64,000 bases of DNA from Parapristionchus giblindavisi (GCA_943737045.1 CALSFV010000664.1:124001-188000); one strand, 5' to 3'. Numbered from the stretch's first letter, positions 1 through 10,418 are shown. Translations and numbers: made by a program. The notes: generated by a model from the sequence alone, not told the origin.

Positions 1-1
1 A

Positions 2-178
2 GAAAGGGCCAAACAGGCTGAGCTTAGGCAAGTGGTTAGGGAGTTCAGAAGAAGTGATCCCTCCTCGCCATTCGTCGTATACAAGGGCGAAATATGGCAC
101 AAAGAGGAAATCAAAACTCGTAAGAGGATCACTCTTCCTCCCTCTCTATCTATCTCGTCTCCTTCCTCATCAAACTAG
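2..178 (+). CDS. LINE ORF1, C-terminal end (partial)
   Basis: Frame 2 is open from the window edge to a TAG at 176-178 and reads as a charged, Lys/Arg/Glu-rich C-terminus (58 codons visible) followed by a Ser/Pro-rich end. Its position immediately before ORF2, in a different frame, is what is expected of the RNA-binding/chaperone ORF1 of a two-ORF LINE. No domain can be named from this fragment. Its end overlaps the open part of the ORF2 frame (124 onward) by about 55 nt, which matters for how ORF2 is translated. Confidence 0.55.
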   Translation, partial: ERAKQAELRQVVREFRRSDPSSPFVVYKGEIWHKEEIKTRKRITLPPSLSISSPSSSN

Positions 179-204
179 GTAATCAAGGTTCCCTCCATCG
201 TTTA

Positions 205-3138
205 TTGCCTCATTTAGAATTATCTCATTTATCATCATCTCCCTCTCCCTCTCCCTCTCCCTCTCCTTCTCCCTCTCCCTCTCCCTCTCCCTCTCCGTCT
301 TCCTCTCCCTCTCCCTCTGATCCCACCTCTCTGTCATGCATACTGTTCAATTCACGCTCACTTGTCAATAAGCTTCCGGACCTTCACTGTATATTATCCA
401 TTTCCAAGCCTGATATTGTATTTGTGACTGAATCTTGGCTATCTAGTAGAATTTCTGATTTTGAACTTGTTCTGGATTACCCATATAGAGTCTTTCGTTG
501 TGATAGAGCCAGAAGAGGTGGTGGAGTGTGTATCATCATACGAGACCACATCTTCTCTACTGTTGTTCCACCAAATAACAACTCTTCATCTGATATCCTT
601 GCTATAGATATTGTCTCTCCTCTTTCCCTTACCACAGTTCGTATAGTACTTGTCTATCGCCCCCCTAATACCACTTCCCAATCCAATTCTGACCTCTTCG
701 AGTCTCTCTCATCCCTTCTATCGATTGATAATCCTATTGTTTTGTTAGGAGATTTCAACTTTCATATTGATTGGTCCATTCCGTCTCCTACTGGCTCTGG
801 CCAGTCTTCAACTCTTATCGATCTCTGTGATGCACTTGGTCTTTCACAACATGTTCCTTCTCCTACCCTTGCCCATAATTATTTAGACCTAATCTTATCT
901 ACAAATGATATTATCACTAGCTGTTCTTTGTCATCTCCATTCGCTTCTTCCGACCATTCCAGTGTTCTTTTCTCTCTTTCCTTCCCTTCATTACCTCCAA
1001 TCAATATTCCCACTTTCGACTACCGTAAGACAAACTATGATTTCCTTGATCATGCTTTCTTCTGTTCTGATTGGGACTCCATTCTCAATGATTTTTCGTC
1101 AATAGATGATATGTATTCCAAATTTACGTCTCATGTTTTGTCACTTCTGCCTAAGTATACTCCAATTCGTAAAGTCCCTTTACCATTCGACCAATATCCA
1201 TCCCACATCCGGTCTTTGATCTCTCATAAGCGTGCTCTTTTTGAAAAGATTCATCTTCGCCCTGTTATACCTCTATATAAATCAGTATGTGCCCGTCTTC
1301 AGCGAGAGATAAGGAAGTTTGTAAAAAATCGTGAAAACAAAATACTCTCTAATTTGCATGGCAAACGATTTTACAACTACCTCAGCTCTCGACTTAAAAG
1401 TAAGAATAAAATAGGTTGTTTATGTGATACCTCTGGAAATCCTCTATTCTCTGAATCATCTAAGGTTAATGCATTGGCTGACTACTTTCAAACCATGTAT
1501 ACCACTGATGATATGACCCGCCCTCATGTACTTGCCTCTGTTCCTCAATCTTTATCCATACCTATAATCATGCCTCAAGAAGTTTGTTATCTTCTCAAGC
1601 GAGTCAGTTCCTCATGTTCATTACCTTCTGATAACATTCCTTCTATCATCTATAAAAATTGTCACTCAACCTTAGCCTACCCTCTTTCTCTAATCTTTAA
1701 TTACTCTATCACATTGGGAGAGATTCCTTCCATATGGAAAATCTCCACAATAATTCCTATCCCCAAGATTTCCTCGCCATCTATTGTTTCCCATTTTCGT
1801 CCAATCTCGCTCACTCCCATTGCATGTAAAGTTCTAGAACGTTTTCTCAAAGCGCGCATTATGAAATGGTGTAATATCCACAATATAATCCCTCAGGAAC
1901 AATTCGGTTTTATGTCCGGTAGATCTACTGTATCCCAACTCCTGCATTGTACCCAGGCATGGCGTAACTCTATTGACCGCGATCTCTGTACCGATGTAAT
2001 ATATATTGATCTTGCTAAGGCATTCGACTCTGTTTCTCACTCTAAACTTTTACATAAGTTGGAGTCTATTGGAATCAGAAGTAACATTCTTGCGTGGTTT
2101 AATTCATTTTTAGATAATCGATCTTTTAGAGTACGTCTTGGTGATTCCCTCTCTTCTGAGAGGGATGTCACATCAGGAGTACCACAAGGTACAGTTTTGG
2201 GCCCACTACTGTTTTTGATCTATCTTTCGGAACTACCCAGGGTCATAGATCCTCTCCCTTTAATAGATATAAAAATTTTTGCTGATGACATCAAACTATA
2301 CTCTACATTTAGTCCATTACAACCATTAGCTTCTCATACTCAACTTTATCAGGGTATTTCACTTATAGTAGAATACTGTCAAAAATGGCAGTTGACAGTT
2401 GCACAAAACAAATGCACTGTACTTTATATAGGCAAAAACAACCCCTCTCTTCCATACTGTATCCACTCTCATCCACTACCTTCATCTCTATCTACCCGTG
2501 ACCTAGGAGTCTTTCTTGACCCTCTTCTCAATTTTTCCTCTCACATTTCCGTTATCACAAAGAAAGCCATCTCGTTAGTGTATCTTCTATTTCGTTCGAT
2601 CTCCTGTACTAGACCCAATGTTTATATTCATGCCTTTAAATGTTATATCCTTCCCATTATTGAATATGCATCCCCAGTATGGTCCCCTTCCTCTAAGGGT
2701 CTTGTTCGTAAATTAGAGAACGTGTCCCATTTATTTACCCGTCTCTTGTATTATCGGTGTTTCCACACAGGTATCTTCCCCCATTATCTTGATAGATTAA
2801 CCTTGTTCAATCTCTCTACCCTCTATCATAGACGAACAGTGCTCGATATTATATATGCTTTAAAGATTCTTCGTTGTGAAGTAGATCTTCCATCTAGCCA
2901 TTTCTTTGTTTTTAAACCTACATTTGGTCGATTATCTTGTTTTGCATTTCATATTCCTGTAACTAGACGTGAAAACCTCCGTTCATCTTTTTCTGTTAGG
3001 TGTGCCCGTTTATTGACCAAATTACATTGTGTTACTGGTTCACCCACCCTGTTACATAGCACCCCAATCATTAAAGCTAAATTAATTTCTTGCCCTGACC
3101 TTATTGCTAAATTAGGAATTACCATCACACCACTTTAG
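205..3138 (+). CDS. LINE ORF2: endonuclease-reverse transcriptase
   Basis: Single open frame of 977 codons if counted from 205 (a TTG; the frame is open back to 124 after a TAA at 121). An N-terminal Ser-Pro repeat (from a CTCTCC microsatellite) precedes an EEP endonuclease domain with the expected Asn, Glu (TES), GDFN (residues 182-185) and SDHS (249-252) motifs. A reverse transcriptase follows, with the palm motif FADD at 692-695 and a GVPQGTVLGP block shortly before it. The C-terminal region matches the second LINE copy in this window (YYRC...LxLxNL pattern). The product would nick target DNA and prime reverse transcription there. Odd point: there is no in-frame ATG before the endonuclease domain (first Met is near residue 330), so the start is uncertain. 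Confidence 0.92.
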   Translation: MPHLELSHLSSSPSPSPSPSPSPSPSPSPSPSSSPSPSDPTSLSCILFNSRSLVNKLPDLHCILSISKPDIVFVTESWLSSRISDFELVLDYPYRVFRCDRARRGGGVCIIIRDHIFSTVVPPNNNSSSDILAIDIVSPLSLTTVRIVLVYRPPNTTSQSNSDLFESLSSLLSIDNPIVLLGDFNFHIDWSIPSPTGSGQSSTLIDLCDALGLSQHVPSPTLAHNYLDLILSTNDIITSCSLSSPFASSDHSSVLFSLSFPSLPPINIPTFDYRKTNYDFLDHAFFCSDWDSILNDFSSIDDMYSKFTSHVLSLLPKYTPIRKVPLPFDQYPSHIRSLISHKRALFEKIHLRPVIPLYKSVCARLQREIRKFVKNRENKILSNLHGKRFYNYLSSRLKSKNKIGCLCDTSGNPLFSESSKVNALADYFQTMYTTDDMTRPHVLASVPQSLSIPIIMPQEVCYLLKRVSSSCSLPSDNIPSIIYKNCHSTLAYPLSLIFNYSITLGEIPSIWKISTIIPIPKISSPSIVSHFRPISLTPIACKVLERFLKARIMKWCNIHNIIPQEQFGFMSGRSTVSQLLHCTQAWRNSIDRDLCTDVIYIDLAKAFDSVSHSKLLHKLESIGIRSNILAWFNSFLDNRSFRVRLGDSLSSERDVTSGVPQGTVLGPLLFLIYLSELPRVIDPLPLIDIKIFADDIKLYSTFSPLQPLASHTQLYQGISLIVEYCQKWQLTVAQNKCTVLYIGKNNPSLPYCIHSHPLPSSLSTRDLGVFLDPLLNFSSHISVITKKAISLVYLLFRSISCTRPNVYIHAFKCYILPIIEYASPVWSPSSKGLVRKLENVSHLFTRLLYYRCFHTGIFPHYLDRLTLFNLSTLYHRRTVLDIIYALKILRCEVDLPSSHFFVFKPTFGRLSCFAFHIPVTRRENLRSSFSVRCARLLTKLHCVTGSPTLLHSTPIIKAKLISCPDLIAKLGITITPL
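239..318 (+). repeat. CTCTCC microsatellite coding Ser-Pro repeats
   Basis: Hexamer-like CTCTCC/CTTCCC repeat lying in the ORF2 frame and encoding about 15 alternating Ser-Pro pairs just ahead of the endonuclease domain. The unit is 6 bp, so expansions keep the frame. Confidence 0.9.
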
Positions 3139-3383
3139 TGCACTTCTTCATAGTAGACTCGATTCAATCCGATATATATTGAATCAATGCGGACTCCTCC
3201 CCCGCCAGGTCTTGCCAACCTACCTTAGATCATGTTGATCTTTGATCTTATTAAATCTACATATGAAGACCCGCACTCCCCTCCCACTTCTCCCTCCACA
3301 ATTCATATCACCCACTTTCCCGATTCTCCTATTCACTTATTTATTATTCGTTTCAAATGTTGTCACATCTTTATTGGATGTAT

Positions 3384-3409
3384 GATAAATAAATAAATAA
3401 ATAAATAAT
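3384..3409 (+). repeat. LINE 3' tail, (AAAT)n
   Basis: Five to six AAAT units ending the LINE 3' untranslated region. It marks the 3' insertion junction of the element on the plus strand. Confidence 0.8.
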
Positions 3410-3539
3410 GAGGAAAGAAATTAAAATAAAAGTATAATTTCTTTAAGTTCTGACTCTGTCAAGCTGTAGAGTATCTACATAATTTGATTAGTTGAACTTT
3501 TTCGGATTGTTCTGTTCACTGTGGAAATAAAAGATTCAC

Positions 3540-6500
3540 CTTCCAGTTGGCAAAATCAATGAACGTGGAACCGTACGCGACGACGAATGTGATGACCTGT
3601 ATAGAAGAATATTTAGGAATTCCCTTTAAAGGCACACCCCAAGCTAATTTTACTCTCCGCATTGGCAGTACTCTCTCGAAGACAAAGAAAGCGAGAGAGT
3701 GTGGCGAGAGCGTAGGGTTTTAAATTAGCTTGGGGCGTCGCTTTTTTGAATTTAGCGAAATGTGTCGATTAATTGAATCTTTTTTTACCTAATTTCTAAA
3801 TCTACACTCTGGCAATGCTCTCTCTATCTCTGTGTACGAGGGAGCGTTGACAGATTGTATATTGTTTCTAATTTCCTTAATGGATGATTGCAAAAGGAAA
3901 AATCAAACAAATCGATATTGAGCGACGATCATATTTGCTTACAAGGGAACTATCTCAGCTCGCGGAAAGCAAACTGGATGAAAATTTGCATAGACATAGC
4001 TGAACGTGTTACAAAATCATTGGAGAAGTCCAAAAATTCTGGCGCGCAATAGCCGAGCCAGAAAATGGATCCAAAGTTTGGTCACATATGCAGAAACTCG
4101 GCTGTAAACGATTTTTCGATGCATGTTTTGTTCCCTGAGTGAAGATAACAAGTGGAGCGGTGGTATAGGGTCCAGCATCTTGGGTATCTTAGCGAAAAAT
4201 CGTTTAAATACAAGCAGAATTTTATCATATGTGACCAAACTTTGGACCCATTTTCTGGCTCGGCTATTGCACGCCAGAATTTTTAGACATCACCAATGAT
4301 TTTATAACATGTTCAGCTATGTCTATGCAAATTTTCATCCAGTTTGCTTTCCGCGAGCTGAGATAGTTCCCTTGTTAGTATCATCAACTTACGACAAGAT
4401 TTATGGTGACGAAGAAGGTGTTGAAGTTGGTCGCTGCTTTGCTTCCGATAGCGATGAATATCGCACCAATGACTATTATGACTACTGCCATGATGTCTGG
4501 ATATGCTCCGAAAAGCGAACCTGGCTGAAATATCATTTTTTCAAAATTAAAATAAATATATATTGAAAATATATTTATAGTCTGAGAGACTGTCCAAAAA
4601 GCTCGGTCGTTTTCATTCTCTAGAGTGTTGCAATAAACTTGGATGCTGCGAGGAGAATTATAATAGCTCGGGTGTGCCGTGAAGCTATTTTATTTTACGA
4701 TAAAATCGTTAAAAACCTCTCCGAACGTTCCTATCGTTTCTATGGTAAAGTTCGAGATTCGATGACCAGTCAGCGTGTCCAGCAAGCCCGACCACGAGCG
4801 TGACACGGCTACAAAGATCAAAGATCAAAGATCAAAGATCAACCAAAGATCCGATGTACCGGCCACGGAGATCATGTGTTCTAGAACGATGTTCCAACCG
4901 ATGATGAAAGCCCACACCTCACCGCAACCGACGTAGCCGTAGGTGTACGCGGAGCCAGCTTTGGGGAATCTGAAAACAATTCTTATTTGCCATTCTTTTA
5001 CAATTATCAGGAGTATCGTTTTCAAAAAAGCACCAAAAAGCACACTAATCATTTGGGGAATCTATAATTGATATATTTTCTTCATTTTGCACTATATATA
5101 TCATTTCAATAACGCATTCACGCTCATAAAAATGATTTGAAACATATTCAGGATGCTTAAAGATCTTCATGCGAATGTTCATGCAAATCTCTTACATCTC
5201 GCTTATGCATATTCCAAGTGATATGCGAAAAGCTAGAGAGACCACTTATCAATATAGAATTTTCAATAAAATTTTTCCTTAGATCTACTTATACAATTCG
5301 CCATACCTGGAACCGAATTCCGCATAGCACAGCGCCGATAACAATGCTCCAATACCAGCGAAGAAGAAGGACAAAACGATGGATGGTCCAGCAGTGTTCT
5401 TGATCACGGCTCCTAAAATTTGCCATTTTTATTCGATTTTCAAATAGTTCAACACAGACATGTATGGGTACAATTTATTGTTTCAGTCATTAGAGGCCTA
5501 GCCCACGCAGGCCGGTCTGGGACCAGGGCCGAAACACGGCGGTTCAATGAAGAGAAATCCCTACATTTAACTTTGGCTTGAAAGCTCTTGCATTACGAAA
5601 AATCGGCAAAGTTGATTTGCACTGGGCGGGATTCGAACCTACGAGGTTCGGATTGCTAAACAAAAGCTCTACCCACTAAGCCATCTCAGCATGACTCGCG
5701 AATCGTATAACTCGATGATAGGTCTAGTCAGAAGCGAGCGCCCAGATATACCGTAATCAACTTTCGCGCTGGGAGAACATTGATGTTTTACTGCTTATCA
5801 TCACTCAGTTTGCGATACTTTCTTTCTCAGGCAAGAGCTTCTTAATTACTATCATTGAGCCGCCGTGCGAAACGCTGGATCGTTTTAGATTTATTGTGGT
5901 TTTTTTCTTAAATTAGTCTCCAACACAACCCATTTCTTACACAGTGATTAAATTTACCCGAATGCCGTTAGTTGGCGAACGATTTGCCCGCATTCAGACA
6001 AATGCTAGCCTGTATATGGGCAAATCGGTGTTTTTTGGGCTACCATTTGCCCGAATGTGGGCAAATCGTGTACACAAGTATCGTAAGTTGGCAAATCTAT
6101 TAGCCATATTCGGGTAAGTTTGCTCTCAGTGTAGTCTCTCCCTTTCTTTCTTTCACTTCAATTACGTGGAAACCATTCTGCCAGTGCTCCGAATAAAGTT
6201 CATCGAATTCTATTGTTCTAATTTATTCTAGATAAATAAAACTCTTTGAGAGTGGTCAGTTTTAAATTTTAAGCGTCGCAAAATCTGTATTGCTCACCGG
6301 TGAGTACGTAAATCCCCGCTCCTATCATCTGTCCGATTCCCAACATGGTAATATCGAACGTGGTCAGGCATCTCTTCAGTTGCGTAGTCAGATCGCACTG
6401 AATATACTTATAAATTAAAATGAAATTGCTTACTGTAAATAGTATTATATACGAAAATAGTCTTTACAACGAAAAGTCCATCGAAAAGTTTAAAACAAAA

Positions 6501-6591
6501 GAGGAAAAAAGAGAAAAAAATACGACCGTTTAATTACCTCAGGTATGTTTTTCGTCCGTAACAATCGTTGTCGCAACGTCTGAGCAGTCAT
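3540..6591 (-). CDS. Cationic amino-acid transporter (SLC7/CAT type), exons 1-7 of a longer gene
   Basis: Seven exons join in frame on the minus strand: 6538-6591 (ATG at 6591), 6298-6397, 5307-5412, 4860-4969, 4699-4808, 4393-4524 and 3540-3596, total 223 codons with consistent phases and GT...AG borders. They read as the N-terminal third of a CAT-type permease: a short cytosolic start, the TM1 signature [16 protein letters not shown], a second helix with LCYAEFG, then [10 protein letters not shown] with a GWN.(V/I)LE helix, an RSWSG loop, a fourth hydrophobic exon, and an exon ending DFANWK. CAT proteins are about 600 residues with 12-14 helices and carry arginine/lysine across the plasma membrane. 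The remaining exons must lie left of the window, beyond the LINE. One intron (4809-4859) is only 51 bp. No lesion was seen in these exons. Confidence 0.85.
3624..3745. repeat. Short foldback element (AAGCTAATTT family), copy 1
   Basis: About 120 bp with inverted ends containing CCCAAGCTAATTT / AAATTAGCTTGGGG and an inner inverted CTCTCTCG...CGAGAGAG pair. It lies in intron 6 of the transporter gene. Similar elements recur at 6697, 8922, 9303, 9827 and 37686. Confidence 0.7.
3942..4374. mobile_element. 433-bp inverted-repeat element with TTA target duplication (CAAGGGAAC family), copy 1
   Basis: Perfect terminal inverted repeats starting CAAGGGAACTATCTCAGCTC, arms of about 80 bp, flanked by TTA at 3939-3941 and 4375-4377. 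A second inner inverted pair (around 4060-4100 and 4215-4255) makes most of it a hairpin. A 3-bp TWA duplication is the habit of PIF/Harbinger-type transposons; no transposase is encoded. It lies in an intron of the transporter gene. Confidence 0.8.
4813..4851. repeat. GATCAAA tandem repeat filling an intron
   Basis: Repeats of the 7-mer GATCAAA occupy most of the 51-bp intron between exons 4 and 5 of the transporter (acceptor at 4809-4810). Confidence 0.8.
5618..5691 (-). pseudogene. tRNA-like sequence (degenerate)
   Basis: On the minus strand, a box A-like TGGCTTAGTGGGTAGAG and a perfect box B-like GGTTCGAATCC at tRNA spacing. The acceptor and anticodon stems do not pair well, so it is a tRNA-derived relic or SINE-like piece in intron 2 of the transporter, not a working tRNA. 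Confidence 0.6.
5940..6135. mobile_element. Short inverted-repeat element (TTACCCGAAT ends)
   Basis: About 195 bp with imperfect inverted ends (CAGTG...TTTACCCGAAT at left; ATTCGGGTAA...CTCAGTG at right) and inner repeats of GGCAAATCG / CGATTTGCC. It sits in intron 2 of the transporter. The CA(C/G)TG-type ends flanked by TA would suit a mariner-type derivative; this is inference. Confidence 0.5.
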
Positions 6592-6696
6592 CGAAAAATT
6601 CTGACAGACAGTAGTACAATGAAATATTTTCGAGATAATTTTTTCGCGATAGATTAAAAAATATGACAACGAGAGAGACAAAATTCACGCAAGTTC

Positions 6697-6821
6697 AAGG
6701 CACACACTAGCTAATTTGAAACTCCCCGCTCTGGTAATGCTCTCTCACTTCTTCGTTGACGAGACAGTGCTGCCAGAGGGGATAGTAAAATTAGCTCGTG
6801 GTGTAAACCTTTAAAGGTAGC
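6697..6821. repeat. Short foldback element (AAGCTAATTT family), copy 2
   Basis: Ends CAAGGCACAC...AGCTAATTTGAAAC and TTAGCTCGTGGTGTAAACC, with an inner CTCTC...GAGAC hairpin. It lies about 100 bp upstream of the transporter ATG (6591), where it might touch the promoter. Confidence 0.6.
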
Positions 6822-7177
6822 CATACAAAGGTTGAATTGAACAAAGTTGTTGAGTTCCTCGATGAAAAGTTACAATGGAAAGTGTTTGAGAGAGATAAAC
6901 CCTTCAAACTGCCGATAGTGCTCGTAGGTCGGGGTTACACTCCCTTTAAGAAATATTCTTTTAAAATATTTGACGTGTTGATCAATTAGAAAAGTTCAAT
7001 TATAGGACAACAGTGCAACAAAATATCTAAAGATTGATGTATAATAGTATGAAAGATTCAACAATTGATTGATGAGAAGACAAAAGTTAGTCCGTTCGTG
7101 AGTATTATCAGAGTAGAAAGTAGGTAAAGGTAAACCCTTATTCAAAGTACGCGAAGTCATGCTTGAGATCACTGCTA

Positions 7178-7414
7178 CTCTGGTATTTCAAGACTTAAAG
7201 TCAACTTACACTTTCACTTTAAGTAGACGTGTAAGTCTACTTCAAGTGAAACGTAAGTCTACTTAAAGTGTGACGTCACTACGTAAGTAAACTTAAAGTG
7301 AAACGCAAGTCTACTTAAAGTGAAAATGTGACGTCACTCACTTGAAGTTTACCTAAAGTAAACTTTAAGTCAGTGACGTATTCTAAGTAGACTTTAAGTA
7401 TGGAAATACCAGAG
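7178..7414. mobile_element. 237-bp AAGTCTACTT-repeat inverted element, copy 1
   Basis: Ends CTCTGGTATTTC and GAAATACCAGAG with TA on both sides (7176-7177, 7415-7416). The interior is a string of AAGTCTACTTAAAGT-type repeats in both orientations plus GTGACGTCAC motifs. Five more copies occur between 39.8 and 45.0 kb, one of exactly the same length. No coding capacity. Confidence 0.78.
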
Positions 7415-7416
7415 TA

Positions 7417-8100
7417 TGTAGGCCCGTGATAATTGAAAAGGCAAATTAAGTCTGCGTACATATATCACAACAGTACGTAGACTCGCAGTGGAGTGCCATG
7501 TTAAAAGTTGGTTCGAACTGCACGCACGACAAAAAGTGATCAATAACAAAAAGCAATGTTGAACGAATTAACAATCAAGGTAAGAGGATCTAACCACTCG
7601 AACCAAACAAGAAAGAGTTTAATGAAAAGAGCGATAAATGAACGATAAAGAGTGAGGCAGAGCGAGAGTACAAGAGGGAGTAAGAGTGATAGAATTGGTG
7701 CTTACTCGAAAAAGTTGTTTGTGACCTTTCTTGACATTGAACTCTACATTTACAATTACCCAAAAATGTTCTATGTATTCTTAAAATGAACACTTGCATG
7801 GGTTGAAGAGATTTGGGTTATCTTAGAAATTTGGAACATCACACCCTTCCAAATCAATAGTATTGAAGGTAAAAGCCGCCTAAACCTGATTGGTAGAACA
7901 ACGATAGAGACAAAGAAACACCAATAGACTAGTGATATTTAGGAGATATTAGGGAAAGTGCAAGGATCATGTGTTCGGTCAATGAAACCCATTGACAAGG
8001 GAATTCTCTCAAGTCAGTCTGGGATTAGAGCACAACACCAGTCACTTTATCCAATACACTACAAAGGCCGTTGTCTTGATGGTTGATAGATGAGTCTCCA
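7417..8100. other. No gene recognised
   Basis: AT-rich sequence with only short chance reading frames (for example 7590-7799 on the minus strand). I see no splice-consistent coding, RNA gene or clear repeat here. Confidence 0.5.
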
Positions 8101-8355
8101 ACCTATCCGAATGGGTAGTGTAGGACATAGCGCGGCACGTTTACTATCACTACCCGAAAATAGGATCGACTTCTCGATCCCAGACTGATCTATCTTTCCC
8201 TTGTAACGATTTATTTAACTCTTGCATCATTATCATTTACTGTCGTCCCCACTTGATTCAATGTTTGATCTCACGCATCATTCCATAATATTGTTTTACT
8301 TTCTTTTTCACCTCTCTGTTTATCGTTAAAGATAAATAAATTATTATTATTATAT
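8101..8355 (+). mobile_element. Possible LINE 3'-end relic with (ATT)n tail
   Basis: Pyrimidine-rich stretch ending ...GTTAAAGATAAATAAATTATTATTA, which has the composition and tail style of the LINE 3' ends at 3384 and 13121. No coding part remains, so this is a weak call. Confidence 0.3.
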
Positions 8356-8921
8356 AGCAAATTTCTACTTCGATTTTCTCGAAGCTCAGATCGATTGGAT
8401 AAATTTTGAAGATTCGTAATCTCTATTGCAACGCTACATTTGGCTTACGTGCCTAGTAGTAAATTTATCTTGAGTATTTATGGCGCAGTTAATCGATTCC
8501 GATTATGAAGAGGATCTTATTACTATTTTTATTCTTAATCGATACGATCGATAGATCCTAAAAAAAAGTTCTTGTATTATCGCTTATAATTACGAGTGTT
8601 TTGACGAATGTGATTATGAGGTTACTGTAACTGTTATGATATTTGGTACGTCTTAAAATCTCCACATTTGCGTTCATGGCAATTCCTCGTTTCAGATTTT
8701 TGTCTATTTCGAAGTTGTGCATATACTTTTCTAAATACGTTCATCTCGAAGGCACATAAATCTTTGGCTCCTTCCCTTCCTTTCTTTCTCCATCCTATTA
8801 GCTTCCAGGGACAACGAGAACGGTCTGCTGGATGGTTTCGGTAAAGGTTGCGAGGGTTTTAGTGAGAGTAGGAGAAGAAGAATTGAAATAACAGCTCCGT
8901 TTCTTCCATTCAGCCATATCT
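8356..8921. other. No gene recognised
   Basis: Plain AT-rich sequence; no supported exon, RNA gene or structured repeat seen. Confidence 0.45.
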
Positions 8922-9065
8922 TAAAGGCAAATCCAGAGCTAATTTGAAATTATCCACTGTGGCAACGTAGACAAAGCGCACGCAATTGTGCTATAACTAG
9001 TGGCTGGCCATAATATCGTATTGCGAGAAATTTCGTCACAGCGGATAATTTCAAAAAAATTTACT
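8922..9065. repeat. Short foldback element (AAGCTAATTT family), copy 3
   Basis: Begins TTAAAGGCAAATCCAGAGCT and contains AGCTAATTTGAAATTATCC, mirrored by GGATAATTTCAAAAAAATTT near 9045. It is more diverged than the other copies. Confidence 0.5.
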
Positions 9066-9302
9066 TGTGATTTTCTGTTTCAGAATGCTAGATAGAGTCT
9101 TCGTCAAAGTTCTGATCTGGAGCTGCGTTATACTCTACGTAATGTGTTGCTCCGAGTAGGTTCTTTGCTCATGCTAGGTGCTAATCCCAAAGAAAGAACC
9201 ATTAAAAACAGGACTGTACAGACATTAATAACAACCAAGAAGCCATTCAGCTCTTGGTTGCACCGTTTTTTTCTTTTTCTCGCATGTTTCACTTGTATTT
9301 TT

Positions 9303-9402
9303 AAAGGACGGCCAAGCTAATTTGAAATTTTCAGCCATGGCCACACCCTCTCACTTTATTAATCTGCGAGAGAGCGTGGCCAAAGCTGTGCCTTTAAAGG
9401 GA
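9303..9402. repeat. Short foldback element (AAGCTAATTT family), copy 4
   Basis: Starts TTAAAGGACGGCCAAGCTAA and ends GGCCAAAGCTGTGCCTTTAAAG, with inner GCCACACCCTCTC / GAGAGAGCGTGGC arms. It abuts the next foldback, sharing the CTTTAAAGG. Confidence 0.65.
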
Positions 9403-9516
9403 GCGTTACCTCTCTCAATGGTCTCTTCATTGCGCACACTATTTCTATGTTCTCTATCAACGAGAGAGCATTGCGCTTCGAAGAGATCATTGAGTGAGGT
9501 TACGCTCCCTTTAAAC
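9394..9516. repeat. Foldback element, TTTAAAGGGAGCGTTAC ends
   Basis: About 120-bp hairpin: TTTAAAGGGAGCGTTACCTC...GAGGTTACGCTCCCTTTAAA, with inner CAATG(G/A)TCTCTTC / GAAGAGATCATTG arms. It shares the TTTAAAGG terminus with the neighbouring element but has a different interior, so it may be a sister family. Confidence 0.7.
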
Positions 9517-9639
9517 AATGCACAAATTCCTTAGGGATGATGATATTAGCGAAGATAGATATTGTTATTATCTTCGAAGACTCCATCGATGACGATTACA
9601 ACCAAGGTAGTGTGAATGATGGATCGTTATGGGTTTCAT

Positions 9640-9667
9640 TATAATAATAATAATAATAATAATAATA
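9640..9667. repeat. (TAA)n microsatellite
   Basis: Nine consecutive TAA units in non-coding sequence. Confidence 0.85.
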
Positions 9668-9826
9668 TTTTATTCCTTTTTATTATTTATTTATTTCTTT
9701 TTTATTATCTTTTTCTAACCATATTTTTGGATAAGGTCTTAATTTCAAGTTTTGATTTAATTTGTGTTTATTTTCATTTGTAACATAAAGTTCTCTGTAA
9801 GAAATGATAAAAATATCATGGTATAT

Positions 9827-9945
9827 ATTTTAAAAAAACAGACCAAATTGAAACTACCCGCACTGACAATGCTCTCTCGCTTTTGTCTACGAGAGAGCGC
9901 TGCCAGAGAAGATAAAAATTAAGCTCGGTTAGTTCCTTTACAAGT
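9827..9945. repeat. Short foldback element (AAGCTAATTT family), diverged copy
   Basis: ATTGAAACTACCCGCACTG...CTCTCTCGCTTTTGTCTACGAGAGAG...TTAAGCTCGGTTAGTTCC: the same inner hairpin and end order as the other copies, with more mismatches. Confidence 0.5.
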
Positions 9946-10174
9946 GTAATTATTTAAGGATTCGGTTATTGAGATCTCTGCCTCTATTGATAACATTAAA
10001 GGTGGACTCCAGCGAACATTTTCGTGAACAAACTGTGAAGACAGAAAGTTAGCAAAAGTTATTTCACACACCGTACACTATTTATTTTAAGCAAATTTAG
10101 CTTATTGATCGCTAGAATCATGAATGAATCATGCTTGCAATCGCAGGAAACGGCGCGCTTTTTGAAAATAGGAA

Positions 10175-10248
10175 AGTTCGGCAATAGGATTCGAAACCGC
10201 GACCATGCGCTATCTGGTCAGAAGTTCTACCACTGCGCTAAAGGATTG
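10175..10248 (-). pseudogene. tRNA-like sequence (degenerate)
   Basis: On the minus strand, box A-like TTAGCGCAGTGGTAGAA and box B-like GGTTTCGAATCC at tRNA spacing. The stems are imperfect, so it is called a tRNA-derived relic. Confidence 0.55.
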
Positions 10249-10418
10249 ATAAGAGGTCACTCCATCTTCTTGCATATCACTTGCCAGTTGCATAAGCGAG
10301 ATGTAAGAGATTTGCATGAACATTCGCGGGTCTCCACCTTTAAGGGCAGAGGAAACTGCGACTATAACGCGGAGGTCCGATTGTATCTTTTGTTCTCTTC
10401 GACCTATCTTAACTAATT

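Larger units (their letters stand above)
1..3409 (+). mobile_element. Non-LTR retrotransposon (LINE, CR1/jockey-like), 5' end outside window
   Basis: A LINE copy: the end of ORF1 (to 178), a long ORF2 with apurinic-type endonuclease and reverse transcriptase (to 3138), a 3' untranslated region of about 250 bp, and a short tandem-repeat tail of AAAT units (3384-3409) instead of a plain poly(A). Short tandem-repeat tails and an EEP endonuclease without RNase H fit the CR1/L2/jockey side of the LINE tree; this placement is inference from domain order only. The element lies just downstream of exon 7 of the minus-strand amino-acid transporter gene, so it appears to sit in an intron of that gene. 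ORF2 has no internal stop, so this is a recent or constrained copy. Confidence 0.88.

Noticed and set aside
4017..4238. 73-codon frame on the minus strand
   Set aside because: It lies fully inside the inverted-repeat element 3942-4374 and follows its palindrome.
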